NCBI RefSeq assembly: GCF_009720525.1
Contig: NZ_CP043930.1
Span: forward strand, 6,398,001-6,462,000
Source of the DNA: Gimesia benthica
GTDB taxonomy: Bacteria; Planctomycetota; Planctomycetia; Planctomycetales; Planctomycetaceae
Direction: 5' to 3'
DNA: 64,000 nt
The translations under genes and the position numbers were made by a program. Of this stretch, positions 8,942 through 17,824 are shown in pieces. The notes under the pieces are model-generated. The model did no database searches. It worked only from the letters and a program-made list of their open reading frames with translations, and was not told the DNA's origin. Within the stretch, counting starts at the first letter, position 1. Each line of letters starts with the position of its first letter.

Positions 8942-11398
8942 ATGAGTGCAAAGACGCTGATTGAGATTGGTCTGGTCCTACCGGTAATTCCAGATGCCCG
9001 TGACGCGTGCGTCCTGCGCCTAACAGAATTGCTGACAGCAAAAGAAGGAATTGAGACCGCACATGTCAAAAACACGATCGGCATGGGGCAGGATCAAATC
9101 TGTATCCATTTTGATCCCAACCGCATTTCCCTCGGCGAGGTGCGGGCGCTGGCCAAACGGGCAGGAGCAGATCTTGACCAGCGGTTCGGACACTTTTTGC
9201 TCAATTCAAAACCGATGCATGCCCGTCAGGCTCGCACGGCCGAGGCACGGGCGAATCAAATCCAAGGCGTGCTGGAAGCCGCGGTCTCCCCGGCCGGCGT
9301 GCTGCGCATTGAGTTTGACCGCCGATCTACCGACGAAGAGGCCATCCGAATCGCGGTAGCGAAAATCGGTGTGCAAACTGTTGAAAAGAGAGTACAGAAG
9401 GCGACACACGGCGAACTAACGGAAGCCGATGACCGACCTGTCGCGAAAGAACACGATCACGAACATGATGGCCTATTGGGTGAAAGAACGGAGTTGGGAT
9501 TTGCCGCGCTTTGCGGCGGGCTGCTGCTCATCGGATGGCTGCTATCGTTCGCTGCTGTGAATCAATGGGCACCGTGGAGCCTATTCTTGGCCGCTTACTT
9601 CTTCGGCGGCTTTTTTACGTTTCGCGAAGCAATTGAGAATATTCGTGCTGGCCGTTTTGAGATCGACTTCCTGATGCTGGTGGCGGCCATCGGCGCGGCT
9701 ACGCTCGGAGAATGGTTTGAGGGCGCTTTGCTGCTATTTCTCTTCAGCCTCGGTCACTCACTCGAACATTATGCCATGGGCCGGGCTAAGAGGGCCATTG
9801 AAGCCCTCGCCGAACTTGCTCCTCAAACCGCACTGGTCCGCCGTGAAGGCAGCACCCAAGAATTACCCGTGGAGCAACTCCAGGTCGGGGACGTAGTGAT
9901 TGTCAAACCCAATGAACGTATTCCCGTCGACGGATTTGTCGTCAAGGGGCAGAGCAGCGTCAATCAGGCCCCGATTACCGGCGAGAGCGTCCCTGTGGAT
10001 AAACAGGCCGTCGATAATCTGCAAGAGGCGACGGAGAATGCCGACCGGCTCGACGCCCGATATCGCGCCTTCGCCGGCACCATCAATGGAAGTGGCGCTC
10101 TGGAGATTCAGGTGACCAAGATCGCCGGTGAATCCACGCTGGCCCGCGTCGTACAAATGGTGAATGAGGCCGAGACCCAAAAGTCGCCCACGCAACTGTT
10201 CACCGACAAATTCGAGCGTTACTTCGTTCCGGCAGCATTGACGTTGGTTGTCTTGCTATTATTCGCCTGGACAATAATCGACGAGCCATTCACCAAATCT
10301 TTCTATCGCGCGATGGCGGTGTTGGTGGCGGCTAGTCCCTGCGCTCTGGCAATTTCGACCCCAAGCGCGGTTCTCAGCGGCATCTCGCGCGCGGCTCGGG
10401 GCGGAGTGCTCGTCAAAGGCGGTGGTCCGCTGGAGAATCTGGGAAGGCTCCACGCCATCGCCTTCGACAAGACCGGCACGTTGACCGAAGGCAAGCCATG
10501 GCTAACCAACGTTGTGAGTTCAGATGGCGTCGCCGAGGATGAGTTGTTGCAGGTTGCCATCGCCGTGGAAGAACTCAGTGACCATCCCCTTGCCGCCGCG
10601 GTCGTACGTGGTGGACGCGAACGCCTCGACAGCGAATCGGTGATTCAGGCCCACGATTTACAATCCATCACGGGGCGTGGCGTCAAAGCCAACATCAACG
10701 GCGAGGCGGTGTACATTGGCAAAGACGACTTGTTTGGAGAAGTTGATGGACCGCCGCTTCCTGAAGAGCTGCGGGAGCGAGTCGAAGCACTGGAAGCTGA
10801 CGGCCGCACGACGATGATCGTGCGTCGCGGTGATACCTACCTTGGTGTTTTGGGTCTGATGGATACGCCGCGAGAAGCGGCCAAGAACGTGATTGCCCGC
10901 CTGCGAGAGCTTGGCATCCAGCGGATGATCATACTTTCTGGCGACAATCAACAGGTCGCCGATGCCGTCGCCAATGAAGTTGGAATCGACGAAGCCTGGG
11001 GGGACTTGATGCCGGACGACAAAGTCGAGGCGATCAAGAAGCTCAGCAAGCAAGAGGGCGTGGCGATGGTCGGCGACGGCGTAAACGATGCGCCCGCAAT
11101 GGCAAATGCGACGGTTGGCATCGCAATGGGTGCGGCCGGTTCGGACATTGCTCTGGAAACTGCGGATGTCGCGTTGATGGCGGACGACCTGAATCACCTC
11201 CCCTTCGCGGTCGGGTTGAGCCGTCAAACAAGCCGAATCATTCGACAGAACCTGTGGTTCAGTCTTGGTATGGTGGCGTTCCTGATCCCCGCGACAATCC
11301 TCGGACTGCAAATGGGCGCCGCAGTCCTGTTCCACGAAGGTTCAACGCTGCTTGTGGTTTTTAACGCCCTGCGACTCTTGACCTATCGAGCCAAGTGA
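8942..11398 (+). CDS. P1B-4-type heavy-metal transporting P-type ATPase
   Basis: Cytoplasmic membrane ATPase exporting a divalent metal (Co, Zn or Fe are usual for this subclass). Visible motifs: ITGESVP, an SPCAL metal-site motif near residue 465, DKTGT phosphorylation site near 509, GDGVNDAP, and HEGST in the last membrane segment. SPC plus HEG(G/S)T is the P1B-4 signature. Two N-terminal HMA-like folds lack CxxC, and a His-rich linker (KEHDHEHDG) precedes the first membrane helix. The frame is open from a GTG at 8879. I prefer the ATG at 8942, since the upstream 21 residues look unlike the family. Confidence 0.9.
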   Translation: MSAKTLIEIGLVLPVIPDARDACVLRLTELLTAKEGIETAHVKNTIGMGQDQICIHFDPNRISLGEVRALAKRAGADLDQRFGHFLLNSKPMHARQARTAEARANQIQGVLEAAVSPAGVLRIEFDRRSTDEEAIRIAVAKIGVQTVEKRVQKATHGELTEADDRPVAKEHDHEHDGLLGERTELGFAALCGGLLLIGWLLSFAAVNQWAPWSLFLAAYFFGGFFTFREAIENIRAGRFEIDFLMLVAAIGAATLGEWFEGALLLFLFSLGHSLEHYAMGRAKRAIEALAELAPQTALVRREGSTQELPVEQLQVGDVVIVKPNERIPVDGFVVKGQSSVNQAPITGESVPVDKQAVDNLQEATENADRLDARYRAFAGTINGSGALEIQVTKIAGESTLARVVQMVNEAETQKSPTQLFTDKFERYFVPAALTLVVLLLFAWTIIDEPFTKSFYRAMAVLVAASPCALAISTPSAVLSGISRAARGGVLVKGGGPLENLGRLHAIAFDKTGTLTEGKPWLTNVVSSDGVAEDELLQVAIAVEELSDHPLAAAVVRGGRERLDSESVIQAHDLQSITGRGVKANINGEAVYIGKDDLFGEVDGPPLPEELRERVEALEADGRTTMIVRRGDTYLGVLGLMDTPREAAKNVIARLRELGIQRMIILSGDNQQVADAVANEVGIDEAWGDLMPDDKVEAIKKLSKQEGVAMVGDGVNDAPAMANATVGIAMGAAGSDIALETADVALMADDLNHLPFAVGLSRQTSRIIRQNLWFSLGMVAFLIPATILGLQMGAAVLFHEGSTLLVVFNALRLLTYRAK

Positions 11399-11455
11399 AC
11401 GAAGAATTCCGATTCCAGACATGTTGACATCCAATGAGGAGTACGGCATTAAGCT

Positions 11456-12495
11456 ATGGCCGGATTAACCATCGCCATCGTGGCGTCGTTGGAGGCGCTG
11501 TTGAACCTCGAGGCGGTCGATAAGCTCGACCCGCAACAACGCAGATCCCCTCCGAGCCGCGAACTGCTGGATCAGGGTATCGGCAACACGGTCGCGGGTT
11601 TGATCGGCGGAATTCCCATCACGTCTGTCGTCATCCGTGGCTCCGTCAATGTCCATGCCGGAGGTCAGACAAAGCTGGCCACAATCGTGCATGGGGCACT
11701 ACTTCTCGTGAGCGTCATGTTGTTTCCGATGTGGCTGAACATGATTCCGCTGTCTTGCTGGTTACGGGCTTCAAACTCGCCAGTCCAAAGTTGATAAAGC
11801 GGATGTGGGATGAAGGCCGCTATCAGTTCATCCCCTTCGCTCTGACGGTAGCGGCCATCGTTCTAACCGATTTGCTGGTCGGGGTTCTGATCGGATTAGC
11901 GGTTAGCCTTGGCTTCATTCTCAACAGCAACCTGCGCCGCCCGATCCGTCGCTTTGTTGAGAAGCACGTGGGCTGCGACGTCCTGCACATCGAGCTCGCC
12001 AACCAGGTAAGCTTTCTCAATCGGGCCGCCTTGTTGAAAGTCCTTGATGCAGTGCCGCGCGAAGGCCAGGTGCTGTTCAACGCTCAGAACACGGACTACA
12101 TAGACCCGGATATACTCGATCTCTTGCGAGATTTCTCCGAGGAGACAGCACCGGCGCGAGGCGTGCAGGTGAGCTTAATAGGGTTCAAGAATAAGTATCA
12201 GTTTAGGGATCAGATTCAGTACGTGGACTTTTCCACCCGAGTGCTTCAATGTACTCTCACTCCTCGGAAAGTACTGCAAATACTCCGTGACGGCAATGAG
12301 CGGTTCCGTAGCGGCCAGCGCCTGACCCGTGACCTCGGTCGCCAGGTCCGCGCTATGGCCGAAGCGGCTCTGTTGCGAAGTCAGTTGATCAGCACTCTTC
12401 ATCAGGAAGGTCGAGTTGCGATCATCGGTGCGATTTACGATGTCGTCACTGGAAGCATTGAGTTCCTGCCGCATGCGGATGATTGCGTTTCTTGA
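11456..12495 (+). pseudogene. SulP transporter-carbonic anhydrase fusion, decayed
   Basis: The first ~250 residues of a SulP transporter are missing. The rest runs [35 protein letters not shown], a frameshift with small deletion near 11750, [17 protein letters not shown], a STAS domain (QNTDYIDPDILDLL), and then the start of a fused beta-carbonic anhydrase (ILRDGNERFRSGQRLTRDLG). The anhydrase core with its zinc ligands is deleted and only its C-terminal end (IIGAIYDVVTGSIEFLP) is left. Confidence 0.8.
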
Positions 12496-12709
12496 GCATC
12501 AAGCGAAAGGCACCACCCAGGAGGCCATAACGAGAAGGATGAATTGTAGATATATAGTTTACGCGGAGATTGTTACTGATCTCTTCCTCGTTGTTTCGGG
12601 ACATTTTCCTGATGCACCGCCCGGCCCCTGTTTCGTCGGTCTGACGGTCTCGGCTAAGCCGCCTCAGCCCTTGACGCGTCAGCCGGGCGTATGGGAGACT
12701 ATTTGGAGT

Positions 12710-13060
12710 ATGACCAGTTCCGCGAGTAAATTCCGAGCTGCATTCTCTTTGACGGCAGCTTTGCTGGTCCTGATCGCTGCGCCGCTGGCGTGGGTGCCCA
12801 GTGCGTTCTGCCAGTGCGGCATTTCGACCCACGACGACGCGTGCTGCGGCGATGCGAAAGACTGCACCCCTTGCGAATGTCCAGCATGCGAGTACCACCG
12901 GGCGACGACAATCGTTGCATCTGTTGACACGTCAGAGCAACGGCTGACGCAAAACGATCTGCTCTTTGCCTGGGCTGATGCGACCGAATTGCCTGTGGCC
13001 AACAATCTGGCGGACGCCTCTTCGCACGCCCCACCACCCGTGACTGCGTTCCAGTGTTGA
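12710..13060 (+). CDS. Small secreted Cys-rich protein, paralogue of the one at 31.6 kb
   Basis: 116 residues: signal peptide (FSLTAALLVLIAAPLAWV) followed by a Cys-rich segment (CQCGISTHDDACCGD, CTPCECPACEYHRATT) and a C-terminal region APPPVTAFQC. The ATG at 12710 follows TTGGAG and starts right before the signal peptide. The longer frame from 12416 overlaps the SulP relic and is unlikely. It shares CxCxxHRTT and the ASSxPPPxTAxxxC end with the protein at 31649-31996, which heads an RND operon. Role unknown; periplasmic metal binding inferred. Confidence 0.6.
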   Translation: MTSSASKFRAAFSLTAALLVLIAAPLAWVPSAFCQCGISTHDDACCGDAKDCTPCECPACEYHRATTIVASVDTSEQRLTQNDLLFAWADATELPVANNLADASSHAPPPVTAFQC

Positions 13061-13163
13061 GTTCTCTTGGCGCGGTTGACGTTGTGATTCTCTGCGCGGG
13101 CAATGCGCAAATCGCGTGTTGAACAGTTGGGGCCTGCGTGCGGTTCCAGGCTCCCGTCAATCC

Positions 13164-13181
13164 GTCTCATGGCCATGAGAC
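13164..13181. repeat. 18-bp perfect palindrome in spacer
   Basis: GTCTCATGG/CCATGAGAC in the 13061-13326 gap. Nothing else is recognised in that gap. Possible operator or chance. Confidence 0.4.
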
Positions 13182-13326
13182 AAGAGACCTCTGTCGGCTC
13201 CATTGCGTGTCCAATCACCGTCCCTTGGCACAAAACAAACCCTAGCCGTACAGCGTCCTAAGGCAACAACGACCAGTCACCTGGAGAAAAAGATATTTTG
13301 ACGTTGAGCAGTACAATGGATCGCAA

Positions 13327-13569
13327 CTAAAGTACGCCTGGATCGAAAAGCACCGCGAACAGATCCACGAGGCGTATCGTGATAGCGACTCCGTCTACTG
13401 TTATCGCAAAGTTCTTGAAGACATCCTGGAACAAAACCTGCGATGCTGCCTCGAATCGGTGCGGCGGACCATGCGTGAAGAAGGCCTGATTTCCAAGGTC
13501 AAACGCCAGTTTGTCGTCACCACCGATTCCAATCATCACTTTCCCGTGGCTGAGAATCTATTTGATCGG
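13327..13569 (+). pseudogene. IS3-family transposase orfB, N-terminal relic
   Basis: Reads KYAWIEKHREQIHEAYRDSD, VRRTMREEGLISKVKRQFVV and NHHFPVAENLFDR, the DNA-binding start of IS3 orfB. No start codon remains and the sequence stops before the DDE core. The following ~110 bp to the thioredoxin gene are unrecognised. Confidence 0.75.
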
Positions 13570-13678
13570 AGAAATATGAAATGGCGTAGGATGAACATTA
13601 TTTCTGTCGAACACCGCTGTCGTTCAGACCAGATCCAAGTCCTGGTCTCCACGGGTATGACGAGTAACCGCCTCGTCG

Positions 13679-14131
13679 CTATTTTTCAACAGCGGTTCGA
13701 TCCGCTGGCACGAGTACCGATTCCAGTAGGCGAACCAACTCGTCTTTCGTTTTGCTGCCATTGATTCGCCTGAAGAGTTTTCCGTCCTGAAAGAGCAGGA
13801 GTGCCGGTATCGCCTCGATCTCGTATTTCGCGGTCGTGAATGGATTGTCCTTTACATTCATTTGTCCAATCTTGACCCGTCCATCGTACTCTTCCGCCAG
13901 TTCCCGGATGATAGGTTTCATCTCCAGACACGGCTGGCACCAAGCCGCCCAAAAGTCAACCAGCACTGGCTCATTGCTACGCAACACGTGCTCTTCATAA
14001 ATCGCATCGGTCAACACAATCACGGCCTCGTGACCCACAGAATGCCCCTCCTGCGTTCCTGTCTCCGGACCGCAGCTCGCAAGCAGCATAAATATCGCAA
14101 CTGGCAGTGCGTTGATTATGATTGTTCGCAT
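13679..14131 (-). CDS. Thioredoxin-fold lipoprotein
   Basis: 150 residues. A lipobox LASC (Cys20) anchors it outside the cytoplasmic membrane. The thioredoxin active site WCQPC is at 64-68, with the cis-Pro region EIEAIPALLLFQDGK. It lies just after the P-type ATPase gene on the same strand, so it may keep thiols of exported metal-binding proteins reduced (inference). Confidence 0.85.
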   Translation of the reverse strand: MRTIIINALPVAIFMLLASCGPETGTQEGHSVGHEAVIVLTDAIYEEHVLRSNEPVLVDFWAAWCQPCLEMKPIIRELAEEYDGRVKIGQMNVKDNPFTTAKYEIEAIPALLLFQDGKLFRRINGSKTKDELVRLLESVLVPADRTAVEK

Positions 14132-14187
14132 GATGTATTCCTGTCAGGCAAAAACGCAGCGTACATCGCTCATTCTCATCCGCTTTC

Positions 14188-16299
14188 TCAGTCCCTTAGC
14201 ATCCGTAGACCGTTGCCGATTACCAGAAACTCACTGAGTTCATGTCCAAGCACGGCGATCGGGAGCGAGAACCAACCGGCCACCGCCCCGACAACCAGCA
14301 CACTGATCACCAGCCCCGACAAGACGAGGTTCTGTCGAACGACCCGCTGGTTACGGCGGGCCAAGTGTAGGGCGTAAACCAGCTTCTCCAGGTCGTCGGC
14401 CATCAGTGCCACGTCCGCTGTTTCCAAAGCCACATCGGTGCCAGCCGCCCCCATTGCCACGCCGACCGTGGCTTCAGCCAGCGCCGGGGCGTCATTGACT
14501 CCGTCTCCTACCATCACGACATGTCCGAGGCTTCGGGCGAGTTCACGCACCTTTGCGACCTTGTCCTCCGGCTTTAGGTCGGCATAGCAGTCGTCGATGC
14601 CGGCCTCTTTGGCAATCGCCTGGGCCGTGCGCTCGTTGTCACCGGTGAGCATGACCACTTTCTCTACTCCAGTCCTGCGCAAGTCATCAATGGCCTGACG
14701 GGCTTTTGGGCGGATATTGTCGCGGATGGCGAACAGCCCCCACGGGATGCGGTCGTCTCCGAAAACCACAACCGTCTGGCCTTCGGCCTGGAGGCGGACT
14801 ATCTGCTCCCAAAGCGGATCAAGACTAATACCAAGCTGATCTTCGAACAAACTTGGCTTGCCGATGTGCAGCGTTGTTCCATTGAAGGTCGCCGAAGCCC
14901 CCGCACCGGTCAGAGAATTGAACGCTGCAATTTCAGCGGGGTCGACTCCTTCCGCCTCAACGTAGCTCTGGATGGCTCGCGCTAATGGGTGTTGGCTCAG
15001 CCGTTCAATGCCTGCCGCCACAGCGAGGATCTCCTGACGGGGGGGAATCGACTCATCCTGTTCGGCCAAAATGACCTCCGTGACCTCCGGTTGACCTCGG
15101 GTGATCGTGCCCGTCTTGTCCAGGGCTACAACCCTGATACGCGCCAGTTGCTCGACGTATATGCCCCCTTTGATCAGCACCCCATTCCGCGCCCCCGTGC
15201 CGAGCGAGGCGACAAGTGTCACCGGGATAGAAATAACTAGGGCACACGGAGCCGCCGCGACAATGAACACCGTGGCACGGATCGTCCAGTCTGTCCCGGA
15301 TGTGGAAAACCACAAGGCCGGAATAACCGCAAGCAGGAAGCCAATCAGTAGAACGGCGGGGCTGTACCAGAAGCCAAATCGCTCGATGAACCGCTGGCTT
15401 TCCCCCTTGCGTTCCTGAGCCTCTTCGACCATCTGGATGATGCGTGAAATCGTGTTCTCGGCAAACGCCTTCGTCGCCCTTACCTCCAGAGAGCCTTCAC
15501 CATTTATGCTGCCTGCAAAAACCGTCTCGCCGGGTTGCTTCTCGACCGGAAGGCTCTCACCGGTCACAGGAGCCTGATTAAGGCTTGAGCGACCAGCAGC
15601 CACCTCGCCGTCAGTCGCCACTGCCTGCCCCGGCCTGACGAGAAACATGTCGCCGACTCGCAGGTCTTCGACAGGAATCTCGCGTTCTTTTCCATCGATA
15701 AGCAGCAAGGCGGTCTTGGGCGCCAAGTCCATCAGCGCTCGAACCGCCGACCGTGTCTTCGATTCCGTGTATCCTTCGAGCGCCTCGCTGATCGAATACA
15801 GAAACACCAGCATCGCCGCTTCGGCAGGTTGGCCGAGCACGTAGGCCGCAATGGCGGCGACCGTCATCAGCAGCTCAATGTCAATCCGCCGCTCGAAGAG
15901 CACTTCTTCAATTGCTTCGCGACCGAAATAGTATCCGCCGACCAGAACACTGAGCGTATACAGCGTCAGCGGCAGCCAATCAGGAAGGGCGTAACCGAGC
16001 AACCAACCGACAAGCAGCAGCACGCCTGAGATTAGCGAGGAAAGAACCTTCGGGTCTTTCCAGAACGGCTGCGGTTCAGCGGTTTCACCCCGTTTCTGAA
16101 CGGGGAAACCAAACTCACGAAGCTGGCCTTCGAGGTCATCTTGCGAGACTTTCTGTTCCTCGGCTCGAATACGAACGGTTCCCGAAGAAGCCAGGATTTG
16201 AAGCAACTCGACATCCGACTGAGATGCGAGCGACCGACGCAAACGCGCAGCGTCATTCTCACAATCCAGGTTGGCAACTCGGAAACGGTATTCTTTCAT
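14188..16299 (-). CDS. Heavy-metal P-type ATPase with APC motif
   Basis: 703 residues. A degenerate N-terminal HMA domain (VANLDCEND, one Cys only) is followed by TGES at 247-250, an APC metal-site motif at 350-352 instead of CPC, DKTGT at 394-398, GDGVNDAP and a final membrane segment with GHELSEFLVIGNG. The scaffold resembles Zn/Cd/Pb ATPases (ALVISIPVTLVASLG). The APC and HE pair departs from both classical CadA and P1B-4, so the metal is uncertain. Downstream partner is a thioredoxin lipoprotein; upstream lie the HMA protein and RND operon. Confidence 0.88.
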   Translation of the reverse strand: MKEYRFRVANLDCENDAARLRRSLASQSDVELLQILASSGTVRIRAEEQKVSQDDLEGQLREFGFPVQKRGETAEPQPFWKDPKVLSSLISGVLLLVGWLLGYALPDWLPLTLYTLSVLVGGYYFGREAIEEVLFERRIDIELLMTVAAIAAYVLGQPAEAAMLVFLYSISEALEGYTESKTRSAVRALMDLAPKTALLLIDGKEREIPVEDLRVGDMFLVRPGQAVATDGEVAAGRSSLNQAPVTGESLPVEKQPGETVFAGSINGEGSLEVRATKAFAENTISRIIQMVEEAQERKGESQRFIERFGFWYSPAVLLIGFLLAVIPALWFSTSGTDWTIRATVFIVAAAPCALVISIPVTLVASLGTGARNGVLIKGGIYVEQLARIRVVALDKTGTITRGQPEVTEVILAEQDESIPPRQEILAVAAGIERLSQHPLARAIQSYVEAEGVDPAEIAAFNSLTGAGASATFNGTTLHIGKPSLFEDQLGISLDPLWEQIVRLQAEGQTVVVFGDDRIPWGLFAIRDNIRPKARQAIDDLRRTGVEKVVMLTGDNERTAQAIAKEAGIDDCYADLKPEDKVAKVRELARSLGHVVMVGDGVNDAPALAEATVGVAMGAAGTDVALETADVALMADDLEKLVYALHLARRNQRVVRQNLVLSGLVISVLVVGAVAGWFSLPIAVLGHELSEFLVIGNGLRMLRD

Positions 16300-16653
16300 A
16301 GTTCACATTCCATCGATTTCCATCATTCCCCTATGCCGCTTACTTGTCCTGATATTTCTGGCTGGCCCTCAAGCTGCACGGCGCGGTCGTCGTCCCTTCT
16401 TCAATTCGATTCCAAACTCGACAGCGATCTTTAGCAATGTGGCAACACAGGTAGTGTTCGCCGACATTTCACGCGCTCCGCGTACGCTGTACTAGCGAAT
16501 TAGTTCCGCCAATCGCCGACGATCTTCAAGCTTGTATACAATAGGCCGTCCACGTTTTCTGGAGCCTGACATGTGACTCGCTTTCCTGTAAAGAATACCG
16601 CCAAGTCGGAATGATTCCGGCATTGGCGGCATCGCATTAACACATGTTGCGTA
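16300..16653. other. Spacer without recognisable gene
   Basis: 354 bp between the ATPase and the secreted HMA protein. Short open frames exist on both strands but none shows a family signature. Confidence 0.5.
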
Positions 16654-16998
16654 TCACATCTTCGGTTTAGATGTAAAGGTTCCACTGGGGCCTGTAAGCT
16701 TGACTGGTGTTTTACCGGCCTTCTCAACGGCTTCCCACAGTTGCAGCGGCGAGAGTATCGCATTGACCTTGGGAGTGACGGTTGCAGTCTTGGACTTCAC
16801 GTCCGTCTTGACACCGCCCACTCCGGGCACTTCGGACAATTCTGCGGCAATATTCTTGGCGCAGCCTTCGCACGTCAGCACCTGCAAGGTGATAGTCGTT
16901 TTTATGGTGTTGGCACTTACAGTGTCGTCAGCCGCCCACAAGGAACTCGTTGAATAAACGGCCAAGGCCAGCGCGACACAAGTTAACAAACGATACAT
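16654..16998 (-). CDS. Secreted HMA-domain metal-binding protein (MerP-like)
   Basis: 114 residues: signal peptide ending near LWAAD, then an HMA fold with the metal motif LTCEGCAKN and GVKTDVKSKTATVTP. A periplasmic shuttle or scavenger that could pass metal to the RND pump. Confidence 0.8.
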   Translation of the reverse strand: MYRLLTCVALALAVYSTSSLWAADDTVSANTIKTTITLQVLTCEGCAKNIAAELSEVPGVGGVKTDVKSKTATVTPKVNAILSPLQLWEAVEKAGKTPVKLTGPSGTFTSKPKM

Positions 16999-17188
16999 AT
17001 TGAGACTCCATTTTCGGGAAACACTTGATGGAAAAAACGACAGACTACGGGGTGATATAGAATGTGCTACATGGAACTCTCCTTTCGTTTAAGCGTTGGG
17101 GTTAGGGCGTTCGGATAAGAGTGTGGCTGGGGACGCACGGTTTCACAGGCTGGCGAAACACGTACTCAAGCCCCAGCCACAAGGACAA

Positions 17189-17413
17189 TCACTGCGTTCT
17201 TTGTTTGGGAAAGAAGTTTGTTTCTTGGTCATCATCGGTGCGTGACCGTAAATCCAGTTTCGCCACAACATCGTGGAAACAGTCGCTTCCGCAGCCTGGC
17301 GAGAGACAGGTCGTCGGTGCGGAGCAGCCACACATGCAGCCCGGTTGGACCAGCAGCGCGCCGCCCGTTCGTTTCAGTAGCTGGCGCAATGAATGATCAC
17401 TCGGTCGAGACAT
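17189..17413 (-). CDS. Small Cys-rich protein
   Basis: 74 residues, no signal peptide visible. The ATG at 17413 lies 2 nt after the stop of the upstream lipoprotein gene, suggesting translational coupling. It contains QPGCMCGCSAPTTCLSPGCG, a compact Cys cluster. No named family recognised; metal binding inferred. Confidence 0.45.
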   Translation of the reverse strand: MSRPSDHSLRQLLKRTGGALLVQPGCMCGCSAPTTCLSPGCGSDCFHDVVAKLDLRSRTDDDQETNFFPKQRTQ

Positions 17414-17415
17414 TC

Positions 17416-17793
17416 CTATTCTTCCGGTTTGGGCGGTTTGTGGCCGGTCTTGGCCTCGTAGCGAGCGACGAATTTGTGGACTCGTGCGGGGCTGCAAATG
17501 AAGCATTGCGATTCGGGGCGATCATGTTCTTCGCACCAGTCACCGGCCTCCTTGAATTTTGCAACCAACGATTTGTCGCACTGGGCACACTCTTCTTCGG
17601 GCACGCCGTGCTCGACGCACCACCAACCCCCGTGACTGTGATCGATATTGGTCACCGCCGCTGCCCCGGCGGGATCTTTCTTCATCGCCTCACCCTTGCC
17701 GCAACCACTCAACATGACCACGCTCAGTGAAAGCAGCGCAAACATCGTCGTCAACCCAATCCAAAGGCTGCGCGTCCGAAACATCCACTTCAT
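17416..17793 (-). CDS. Metal-binding lipoprotein with two CxxH-CxxC modules
   Basis: 125 residues. Lipobox LSGC (Cys31), then two repeats of the pattern W-C-x-E-H-x-x-P-E-x-x-C-x-x-C (Cys59/His62/Cys69/Cys72 and Cys87/His90/Cys97/Cys100), tail KTGHKPPKPEE. The start at 17793 has GAAGGAG upstream. The same module occurs at the N-terminus of the RND adaptor encoded at 21043-22716, so the two proteins probably handle the same metal. Confidence 0.75.
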   Translation of the reverse strand: MKWMFRTRSLWIGLTTMFALLSLSVVMLSGCGKGEAMKKDPAGAAAVTNIDHSHGGWWCVEHGVPEEECAQCDKSLVAKFKEAGDWCEEHDRPESQCFICSPARVHKFVARYEAKTGHKPPKPEE

Positions 17794-17824
17794 CAGATTC
17801 TCCTTCGGCATCGCCGAACTGAAG

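Noticed and set aside
10658-11335. 225-codon minus-strand frame inside the P-type ATPase
   Set aside because: Antisense shadow of a strongly conserved coding sequence.
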